Shown piece after piece: positions 6,239 to 11,556 of a stretch of 11,556 nt of DNA; the stretch's first letter is position 1, and each line of letters starts with the position of its first letter. Under the pieces are notes generated by a model. The model was not told the origin of the DNA, searched no databases, and saw only the letters and a program-made list of their open reading frames with translations. The translations under genes were made by a program, and so were the position numbers. This stretch comes from JANMZR01 sp031383555 (GTDB lineage Bacteria; Bacteroidota; Bacteroidia; Cytophagales; Spirosomataceae): assembly GCA_031383555.1 (NCBI GenBank), contig JANMZR010000266.1:1-11556 (forward strand). Reading direction: 5' to 3'.

Positions 6239-6902
6239 AAATATTTCTTTATTAATTTTAGTACTTAGTTTATTTTGCACAGATATTTTATCCCAATCTG
6301 ATTCAACTGTAAAAACATCGCCTTGGAGATTTCGTGGCGGTATTAACCTCAATGGATTAAGAACAAGAACTTTGGAATTAAGCGGGCAAGCTTTACAAAA
6401 AGGAAAGTTTATTTATAATTTCAATATTGGTTATACCTACCAAACACCTAGAGCTGGCTACCAAAGTTCCGAACAAAAAGCAGCTGATAGTTTAGGGTTG
6501 GCTTTGAAAACTTCAGGATTTTTTATAAAACCTGGTGTGCAGGCTAATTTATTTACACTCAAGAATAAGTTTACAAAAGCTGATGTATTTATTGGAACAG
6601 GTTTTACACAAACTTGGTACAATAGAAAAACTACCTATACCGACTTAAAACCAGTAGTTGATGTAAAAAAATCTGGTGAATTTAAAGGCTCTGCCTTGGC
6701 TCCATTTGTTTCGATGGGTGGCAATTTAAGGTTGCTTTACAATGTTTTTCTCGACCTTGGGCTGCAATACAATTTGACACAAACACAATCAAACGACTCC
6801 ATTACGCCAAAAAACTACGACTATATTCCTGGAATGGGTGGCAATTTCAAAAAAAATAACAAAGCTACTTTTTTATTTGTAGCCCGCTATGAGTTCAATT
6901 AA
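6231..6902 (+). CDS. Predicted outer-membrane beta-barrel protein, function unknown
   Basis: The ATG at 6231 is chosen because it starts a clean signal peptide, MFKNISLLILVLSLFCTDILSQ, giving a 223-residue precursor. An in-frame TTG at 6177 would add 18 hydrophilic residues ahead of the signal and overlaps the promoter, so it is rejected. The mature part has alternating polar/hydrophobic segments with aromatic girdles (FIYNFNIGYTY, FFIKPGVQANLF, ADVFIGTGFTQTWY, FLDLGLQYNLT) and ends in ATFLFVARYEFN. This suggests a small barrel of about 8 strands with a terminal aromatic strand. I do not recognise a specific family. It ends at TAA 6900-6902 and the next gene starts at the following base, so the two are probably co-transcribed and translationally coupled. 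A role in transport or in the cell envelope cannot be decided from sequence. Confidence 0.75.
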   Translation: MFKNISLLILVLSLFCTDILSQSDSTVKTSPWRFRGGINLNGLRTRTLELSGQALQKGKFIYNFNIGYTYQTPRAGYQSSEQKAADSLGLALKTSGFFIKPGVQANLFTLKNKFTKADVFIGTGFTQTWYNRKTTYTDLKPVVDVKKSGEFKGSALAPFVSMGGNLRLLYNVFLDLGLQYNLTQTQSNDSITPKNYDYIPGMGGNFKKNNKATFLFVARYEFN

Positions 6903-8084
6903 ATGGAAGGTTTTTCGGGACAAGACAAACAATTTATCAAAGAAAACCTAAAAGTAAATGTTGAAAATTTACTACTTTCAAATCATAGACATCAGCCAAA
7001 AAACATAAAAATACTAGCTGAACAAATAAAGGCTAGGCAGAAAATCCAAGAAAAGTTACCCAACTGGTATGATAATTTCAACCTAATTCTGCCCAAATCA
7101 ATTTCAGTCGAGCAATCATCATCGGAACTTACAGCCAATTATAAAGCAAATATTACAAAAGGAGGTACATTAATTGACCTAACTGGTGGTATGGGTATTG
7201 ACTTTTGGGCTATGAGTAAAAACTTTGAAAAGGCGATATATATTGAACAAAATACTGACCTAAAAGAAGTTACAGAATTTAACATGAACCAATTAGGTAT
7301 AAATAATGCAGTTTTTCACACTGGAAATTCTATAAACTTTATTAAAAATTATAGTGGAAAAGTAGACTGGATTTTTGTAGATCCTGCTAGAAGAGACAAA
7401 ATTGGAGGACGAGTATTTTCCTTGGCTGATTGTGAACCCAATTTGCTGGAAATCAAAGATTTACTCTTAGAAAAAGCTGAAAATATACTTATTAAATGCT
7501 CCCCTATGTTAGATATTGACATGGCTACCAAACAACTAGGTGCTATTTCAACAATTTATATCATTTCTGTAGAAAACGAAGTAAAAGAACTGCTTTTCCA
7601 CCTAAGTAAATCAAAACGTGAATCAATAATAACAAAAGTTGTTAATTTTAAAAATGACAAGTTTGATGAGTTTTTTTTTAAAACAAGTGACGAGAAAAAA
7701 TTAGAACTGAAGGTCGGTCCAATACAAAAATATTTATATGAGCCAAATGCGGGTATCATGAAAGCTGGTGTTTATAAAACTATTTCTGAACTTTTTGATT
7801 GCCATAAACTCCATTCAAATACTCATTTATACACTTCTGATCGCAAAATTGATAATTTCCCAGGAAGAAGCTTCGAAATAGTAGACAAATTAAAACCAGA
7901 TAAAAGCGCTATCAAGTTGAAAATTCCTGAGCAAAAAGCTAATTTGACAATCAGAAATTTTCCTGGAAATATAGTAGATTTACGAAAAAATCTTAGCCTT
8001 AAAGATGGTGGCGATATTTATCTTTTTGCCTGCACTAATAATAAAAATGAAAAAATTATTTTACAAACAGTAAAAATCAATTAG
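6903..8084 (+). CDS. Class I SAM-dependent methyltransferase with THUMP-like C-terminal domain (PG_1098 type)
   Basis: The 393-residue protein has a helical N-terminal region (1-80), then a Rossmann methyltransferase core. Motif I is IDLTGGMGID (91-100), the acidic residue after strand 2 is in YIEQN (E115), and the motif IV region is DWIFVDPARR (155-164), followed by ILIKCSPMLDI (195-205). The D-P-A-R-R motif IV with S-P-M-x-D is the pattern of the Bacteroidota PG_1098-like family, whose C-terminal part (about 310-393 here) is annotated as a THUMP-like domain. The family is assumed to act on RNA because THUMP domains bind RNA. The substrate is not established to my knowledge, and the fold alone does not prove RNA methylation. 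The gene starts at the base after the previous stop codon. No signal peptide is present, so it is cytoplasmic, in contrast to its exported operon neighbours. Confidence 0.85.
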   Translation: MEGFSGQDKQFIKENLKVNVENLLLSNHRHQPKNIKILAEQIKARQKIQEKLPNWYDNFNLILPKSISVEQSSSELTANYKANITKGGTLIDLTGGMGIDFWAMSKNFEKAIYIEQNTDLKEVTEFNMNQLGINNAVFHTGNSINFIKNYSGKVDWIFVDPARRDKIGGRVFSLADCEPNLLEIKDLLLEKAENILIKCSPMLDIDMATKQLGAISTIYIISVENEVKELLFHLSKSKRESIITKVVNFKNDKFDEFFFKTSDEKKLELKVGPIQKYLYEPNAGIMKAGVYKTISELFDCHKLHSNTHLYTSDRKIDNFPGRSFEIVDKLKPDKSAIKLKIPEQKANLTIRNFPGNIVDLRKNLSLKDGGDIYLFACTNNKNEKIILQTVKIN

Positions 8085-8115
8085 TTTAGCTAATAAATCA
8101 AAAAAATAAAATGTT

Positions 8116-8781
8116 ATGAAAAAAGTATTCTACCTGCTAATTTTAATTACAAATTTTAGTTTTGGTCAAGTATTTAGTGGAGGCCAAGAAATTGATAAAG
8201 GAAACCGAGAAGGTGCCTACATAATGGTGAACTCCGATGTAAAGTTCACTGAAAAGTTGTGGCAAAGTTATATGGCAACTTTTGGTAAGCAAATTAGTTC
8301 GAAAGGTGCCATTATAATGAAAGACTCGAAAGTTGAAGCTATTTCAGCTGAACCAATAACACTGTATTCTAAAGTATGGAAGCAACGTGACCGTACACAT
8401 ATATTTATATCGGCCGCTTTAGCCAATGGGGAATTTGTAACAAATGGGCATGAAAAATGGCCAGAAATTGAAAATTTATTGAAAAACTTTCAAGCTAAAC
8501 TTGATTTGGAAGAAGGCGTAAGAACCGCTGAAAACATTCAAAATGATGCAATTGAAAATCATAAAAAAATTGTAAAGGCTGGTGATAAACTTAAGGACAA
8601 AGTTGAAGACAATGCAAAAGAAAAAGAAAAACTTCTTAAAAAAATAGAGGAAAATAAAATTGAACTTGAAAAACTTTTAACTGATATTGAAACCAATAAA
8701 AAAGATCAGACAAAAGCACTTGATGAAATTGAAATCAAGAAAAAAGGGGTTGATGAAGCCAGAGCGAAAATCCCCAAATAA
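8116..8781 (+). CDS. Secreted protein with C-terminal coiled coil and 14-residue repeats, function unknown
   Basis: This is a 221-residue precursor with signal peptide MKKVFYLLILITNFSFGQ, then a small domain (about 20-130) containing GAYIMVNSDVKFTEKLWQSY and KWPEIENLLKNF that I do not recognise. A highly charged, Lys/Glu-rich region (about 130-215) is predicted to be a coiled coil. Within it, residues 158-213 form four tandem 14-residue units starting K-L/A-x-x-x-I/V-E, that is two heptads each. The protein is likely periplasmic or surface-associated, with no membrane anchor and no lipobox. It follows the methyltransferase by 31 nt on the same strand and is the last gene of the unit. Its terminator lies at 8845-8880. 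An ATG at 8111 opens only ATGTTATGA and is not a start. Confidence 0.75.
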   Translation: MKKVFYLLILITNFSFGQVFSGGQEIDKGNREGAYIMVNSDVKFTEKLWQSYMATFGKQISSKGAIIMKDSKVEAISAEPITLYSKVWKQRDRTHIFISAALANGEFVTNGHEKWPEIENLLKNFQAKLDLEEGVRTAENIQNDAIENHKKIVKAGDKLKDKVEDNAKEKEKLLKKIEENKIELEKLLTDIETNKKDQTKALDEIEIKKKGVDEARAKIPK

Positions 8782-8795
8782 GCAACAAAACGTTG

Positions 8796-9890
8796 TTATT
8801 TGACCAACTTTGCGACTTCAGATGCAGCCAATAAAAAACACCCGAGTCCCAAATATTCATTATTTGGGACTTTTTGTTTTGTAAGTGGTTGGTTGTCTTT
8901 TGGCTCTTTAGCTACGCCTTGTGACCAAGCCAAAAAGCCTGATTTATTAAACGAATCCTTTAGTAAACCATTTATAGCCTTTGTTACAATAGGTGTAAAT
9001 GTAGTTTTATCGATAATATTATTAGCTAAACCCCAAGCCATGCAATAGGTGATAAGGGCTGTTCCAATAAGCTCTTTCCCTTCAAAGTGTTTGGGATCAG
9101 TAAGACTTACATTCCAAAAGCCATCCTCACGTTGCAAGTTCATTGTGGCTATCATCATTTCAAGGTAGGAGTCCATATATTCACCATAATGAAGCGCATC
9201 TTTTGGCAAAACTGTTAAAACCTTTGTTAGTCCTGTAGCCAAAAAACCGTTGGCAGTTGACCAAAAACAGTTTTGCCCATTAGGTGTTTTACAGGGAGCC
9301 TTAAAGTTTTTATCGCTAAACCATAGCAACTCTTGTTCAGAATATAAACTCTCAATGTTTTTCATATAAATAAACACCTGAAACAATTTATCGTGGTATT
9401 TTTCTTCATTTGTAATTACCGCTATTTTTGCCAAAATAGGCATAATGGCATATAGCGATTTCAAGTCTGCCCAATTATCCAACTTATAACTATCAACTAA
9501 ACTGTCAATTTTTAACTTTATTGGTATGAGTTTTTCCTTCGCTAAAGTATCAGTTTTATACAATTCTAAAAAAAGTGAGCCAATAGCAATGTCTTCCGCA
9601 TTTGCATCACTAATACCTTCAGGCAAATTATACTTGATTTTTTTTGCCCATTTATTAATAAAATCTAATTGTTTTGCGCTTTTACTAATTTTTTGAAAGG
9701 CCAATAATCCATCAAAATACACTGCTGAACTAAAATCATTTTTAGGGGCAATTTTATTTTTATTTTGCAAATAATTATTGGCTATTAGCATATTTGCTAA
9801 TAAATCCTTTTTTTGAGGCAGATTTTGAGCGAAACAATTTTTAAAACTAAATACAATTACATATAATGAGACAAAAGTTATTTTATACAT
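8796..9890 (-). CDS. Exported GH88/GH105-like glycoside hydrolase (unsaturated uronyl hydrolase-like)
   Basis: This 364-residue protein has a signal peptide ending near NCFAQ (22) and an alpha/alpha-barrel pattern of the YesR/YteR family. These enzymes remove unsaturated uronic acid from lyase-generated pectin or ulvan oligosaccharides. Matching segments in order are WADLKSLYAIMPILAKIA (140-157; D142 aligns with the catalytic Asp of WxxDxxFMxPP), LLWFSDKNFKAP, CFWSTANGFLATGLTKVL (208-225), LPKD, QREDGFWNVSLTDP (253-266) and ELIGTALITYCMAWGLANN (273-291). Where relatives read FWSRGNGW it reads FWSTANGF, so a conserved Arg is Thr212 and the Trp is Phe. Substrate range may differ or activity may be lost. 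No polysaccharide-lyase or SusCD genes are nearby. The stop overlaps a small hairpin at 8784-8797. No clear promoter box was found upstream in 9891-9950. Confidence 0.75.
   Translation of the reverse strand: MYKITFVSLYVIVFSFKNCFAQNLPQKKDLLANMLIANNYLQNKNKIAPKNDFSSAVYFDGLLAFQKISKSAKQLDFINKWAKKIKYNLPEGISDANAEDIAIGSLFLELYKTDTLAKEKLIPIKLKIDSLVDSYKLDNWADLKSLYAIMPILAKIAVITNEEKYHDKLFQVFIYMKNIESLYSEQELLWFSDKNFKAPCKTPNGQNCFWSTANGFLATGLTKVLTVLPKDALHYGEYMDSYLEMMIATMNLQREDGFWNVSLTDPKHFEGKELIGTALITYCMAWGLANNIIDKTTFTPIVTKAINGLLKDSFNKSGFLAWSQGVAKEPKDNQPLTKQKVPNNEYLGLGCFLLAASEVAKLVK
8845..8880 (+). terminator. Strong intrinsic terminator of the 6231-8781 operon, inside the convergent gene
   Basis: AGTCCCAAATA (8845-8855) and TATTTGGGACT (8861-8871) form a perfect 11-bp stem with a 5-nt loop, followed by TTTTGTTTT. 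It has the form of a plus-strand terminator about 65 bp past the operon's last stop codon, but lies within the coding end of the minus-strand hydrolase gene (8796-9890). The two transcripts would overlap tail to tail by roughly 80 nt. Confidence 0.8.
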
Positions 9891-9950
9891 GAAATTTTGT
9901 TAAGATTTTTTTTAAAAATACAAAATATTGTTCTTCACTGAAAATTCATT

Positions 9951-9984
9951 TAAAAAAAAAGGTTGATATTTAAAATAACAACCC
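9951..9984 (-). terminator. Intrinsic terminator after the DAHP synthase gene
   Basis: On the minus strand GGTTG (9979-9983) pairs with CAACC (9961-9965), with a partly paired AT interior, and runs directly into nine U (A run at 9952-9960). It starts about 25 bp past the stop codon at 10008. The stem is short but G/C-closed and the U tract is good. Confidence 0.7.
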
Positions 9985-10007
9985 TTTAAAAATATTTTTC
10001 ATTAACC

Positions 10008-11102
10008 TCATGCTGGTTGAGAATTCATCACTTCAGTTTGTTTTCTGATTGACTCTAAGTGAATTAGCTTAAACATTTCCTCCACAAATTCAGGATACAT
10101 TCCTAAGCCTTTTGCTTGGCTGGCACGATCGTTATGAATTTGCTTCCATCGATCTAGTTGAAGTACGGCAACATTATTATCACGCTTATATTCTCCCAAT
10201 CGCTCAACAATAGCCATTCTTGCAGCCAAAACTTCCATTAATTCACGGTCAACATTATCAATTTTGGCACGCAATGTTTCCAATTCATTTGTAAAATCAG
10301 CACCATAATTGGCTTTACGTACTTCCAATTCTTTCAACATTTCGCCCAAAGCTTCAGGAGTAAGTTGCTGAGAAGCATCAGACCAAGCGGTATCTGGGTC
10401 ACGGTGGCTTTCGATAATCATACCGTCGTAATTCAGGTCTAAAATTCGCTGCGACAATTCATATAAATAAGCACGCTTACCTGCCATATGAGAAGGGTCA
10501 CCAATTAAAGGCAAATCAGGGAACATTGATTTTAACTCAATAGCTAATTGCCACATAGGCGAATTTCTATATTTTGCCTCCTGAGCATTGCTAAAACCTC
10601 GGTGAATTGCACCCAATTTGGTAATACCTGCGCCTTGAATACGCTCAAACGCACCTACCCAAAGTGCCAAATCAGGATTAACCGGGTTTTTAATAAGCAC
10701 AGGAATGTCAACACCTTTCAGTGCATCAGCAATGTCTTGCACATTAAAAGGATTCACGGTTGTACGAGCTCCAATCCACAATACATCAACACCATATTTA
10801 AGTGCTTTTTCAATGTGATCTGGTGAAGCCACTTCAACTGCAATGGGTAATCCAGTTTGCTTACGAGCCTCTATAAGCCAGGGTAAAGCTGCCTCTCCCA
10901 TACCTTCGAAGCTACCTGGCCGTGTTCGTGGCTTCCAAACGCCAGCACGTAAAATGTGGGCATAGCCTTCAGCTTTAATTCTATTGGCAGTTTCTAAAAC
11001 TTGCTCTTCTGTTTCGGCACTACATGGGCCTGCGATAATTAATGGTTTTCCACCAGTATTTATCCATTGGCTCATCGGTGTAATCTCTAAATTTGCATTC
11101 AT
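10008..11102 (-). CDS. Bifunctional 3-deoxy-7-phosphoheptulonate synthase / chorismate mutase
   Basis: The 364-residue cytoplasmic protein joins the first shikimate-pathway enzyme (phosphoenolpyruvate plus erythrose 4-phosphate to DAHP) to chorismate mutase (chorismate to prephenate). Residues 15-260 are an AroA-beta type DAHP synthase: GPCSAE (25-30, metal Cys27), LRAGVWKPRTRP (51-62), GAIHRGFS (164-171), LIGDPSHMAGKR (199-210, His205), IIESH (229-233, Glu231) and AWSDASQQL (Asp242), so all four expected metal ligands are visible. Residues 272-355 are an AroQ-type mutase helix bundle: LRAKIDNVDRELMEVLAARM, with R278, R295 and K306 at active-site positions. In such fusions the mutase domain often serves as feedback sensor for prephenate. 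The gene is followed by a terminator and divergent from the proline dehydrogenase gene. No attenuator peptide is seen upstream. Candidate -7 boxes lie at 11299-11306 and 11326-11333 on the minus strand. Confidence 0.95.
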   Translation of the reverse strand: MNANLEITPMSQWINTGGKPLIIAGPCSAETEEQVLETANRIKAEGYAHILRAGVWKPRTRPGSFEGMGEAALPWLIEARKQTGLPIAVEVASPDHIEKALKYGVDVLWIGARTTVNPFNVQDIADALKGVDIPVLIKNPVNPDLALWVGAFERIQGAGITKLGAIHRGFSNAQEAKYRNSPMWQLAIELKSMFPDLPLIGDPSHMAGKRAYLYELSQRILDLNYDGMIIESHRDPDTAWSDASQQLTPEALGEMLKELEVRKANYGADFTNELETLRAKIDNVDRELMEVLAARMAIVERLGEYKRDNNVAVLQLDRWKQIHNDRASQAKGLGMYPEFVEEMFKLIHLESIRKQTEVMNSQPA

Positions 11103-11268
11103 TTTTTTTAATTATAACCTTCCTAAATATATAAACTATAAACTCAATTTGAAAAAATATTACGCTGTATAATAATGATAAAACTAATACTCAAAATAAC
11201 AAAAGCTAAATTGCACTAAATTATTAAAAAAAAATAGGCAAAACACTAATTGTATTATTCCAATTTAT

Positions 11269-11306
11269 TATATTTGCAAGCTTTTTTGTAAAAACATGCA
11301 AATATA
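11269..11306. promoter_or_regulatory. Perfect dyad with two opposed -7 boxes in the divergent gap
   Basis: TATATTTGCA (11269-11278) and TGCAAATATA (11297-11306) are exact reverse complements separated by 18 bp that also pair partly. Each arm contains TAnnTTTG, one on each strand, pointing towards each other. The element lies between the divergent DAHP synthase and proline dehydrogenase genes. It may be an operator, a promoter pair or a hairpin; sequence alone does not decide. Confidence 0.45.
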
Positions 11307-11342
11307 GCTGATTATTAAGCGTTTACAAAATTAATTTACTCA

Positions 11343-11365
11343 ACAAAATATATATATTATTTTGT
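11343..11365. promoter_or_regulatory. Inverted repeat at the proline dehydrogenase promoter
   Basis: ACAAAATA (11343-11350) and TATTTTGT (11358-11365) form an 8-bp inverted repeat with 7-bp spacer, ending 16 bp before the ATG at 11382. The right arm overlaps TTATTTTG (11357-11364), a one-mismatch -7 box with the same ATG distance as the pyrH promoter. The layout is that of an operator over a core promoter. Confidence 0.4.
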
Positions 11366-11381
11366 ACAATAACACTTTCAC

Positions 11382-11556
11382 ATGTTAAATATTGCAAGTT
11401 CTGAGGCAAAAACCAAATTATCTTTTGAAGATACGTCAATTGCCTTTGAAAGTAAAACTAATTTCCAGTTAAAGAAGTCATTATACCTTTTTACGATGAT
11501 GAACAAAAATTGGATTGTAAAGATAGGCACTTTTTGGTTAAAACTCTTTCTCTGGC
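11382..11556 (+). CDS. Proline dehydrogenase, N-terminal part (3' end outside window)
   Basis: An ATG at 11382 opens a frame that remains open for 58 codons to the window edge. It begins MLNIASSEAKTKLSFEDTSIAF and continues with ESKTNFQLKKSLYLFTMMNKNWIVKIGTFWLKLFLW. The pattern F-x-D/N-T-x-I/V-A-F-x-x-K-[ST]-x-x-x-L-K-K-x-x-x-L-F-x-x-M-N, followed by a V-K-I-G-T helix, is the usual N terminus of the Bacteroidota FAD-dependent monofunctional proline dehydrogenase, which oxidises proline to pyrroline-5-carboxylate. The catalytic barrel lies outside the window, so the call rests on the N-terminal match. Other evidence is context, since I recall this gene sitting beside shikimate-pathway genes in Bacteroidota. 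It is divergent from the DAHP synthase gene and has a candidate operator immediately upstream. Confidence 0.7.
   Translation, partial: MLNIASSEAKTKLSFEDTSIAFESKTNFQLKKSLYLFTMMNKNWIVKIGTFWLKLFLW

Noticed and set aside
8111..8119. ATGTTATGA two-codon frame overlapping the start of the coiled-coil protein gene
   Set aside because: Such minimal frames are frequent by chance in AT-rich DNA and nothing else supports a role.
10548..10826. 92-codon plus-strand open frame within the DAHP synthase gene
   Set aside because: It lies opposite a well-supported enzyme gene and its translation resembles no family.
1..11556. CRISPR array, tRNA, rRNA, insertion sequence, phage or toxin-antitoxin genes
   Set aside because: I looked for them on both strands and saw no regular spacer-repeat array, cloverleaf, transposase, integrase or paired small toxin genes.

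Overview
The window reads as chromosomal DNA of a member of the Bacteroidota, possibly a Cytophagales-type bacterium (the order is inference). The evidence is AT-rich composition, start codons without Shine-Dalgarno sequences but with A-rich leaders, several copies of the Bacteroidota -7 promoter motif TAnnTTTG, and a characteristic gene set (a BtuB-like receptor, a bifunctional DAHP synthase/chorismate mutase, a PG_1098-type methyltransferase and a FAD-type proline dehydrogenase).

Layout. (1) 1-252: the 3' end of an EamA-family transporter, followed by a non-coding stretch that may hold a small frameshifted ORF. (2) 503-2025: pyrH (UMP kinase) and frr (ribosome recycling factor), an often conserved pair. 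Here the 248-bp gap is bounded by an inverted pair of heptamer-repeat clusters, and a third cluster follows frr. A strong hairpin terminator separates frr from the convergent receptor gene. (3) 2118-4368, minus strand: a TonB-dependent BtuB-like receptor preceded by a clear cobalamin riboswitch, so B12 uptake is switched by B12. (4) 4501-5970, minus strand: a large XRE regulator of the ScfR/RamB type (HTH, degenerate ImmA/IrrE-like middle, Cys-rich tail). Its promoter carries three GCRAA half-sites at exact 10-bp spacing. (5) 6231-8781, plus strand: a probable operon of an outer-membrane barrel protein, a SAM-dependent methyltransferase with THUMP-like domain, and a secreted coiled-coil protein. 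Its terminator lies inside the convergent next gene. (6) 8796-9890, minus strand: an exported GH88/GH105-like hydrolase. (7) 10008-11102, minus strand: DAHP synthase/chorismate mutase, divergent from the 5' end of a proline dehydrogenase gene (11382 to the window edge). The 279-bp divergent gap contains a perfect 10-bp dyad and a second inverted repeat beside the proline dehydrogenase start.

How the genes work together. Most of the window is housekeeping: pyrimidine nucleotide supply, translation recycling, aromatic amino-acid entry, B12 uptake and proline catabolism. I see no phage, transposon, CRISPR array, rRNA or tRNA gene and no obvious new defence or biosynthetic system. The most interesting signals are non-coding: the heptamer repeats around frr, the phased operator at the XRE gene, a tandem duplication in a peripheral arm of the riboswitch, the terminator hidden in a convergent coding region, and the dyads between the DAHP synthase and proline dehydrogenase genes.
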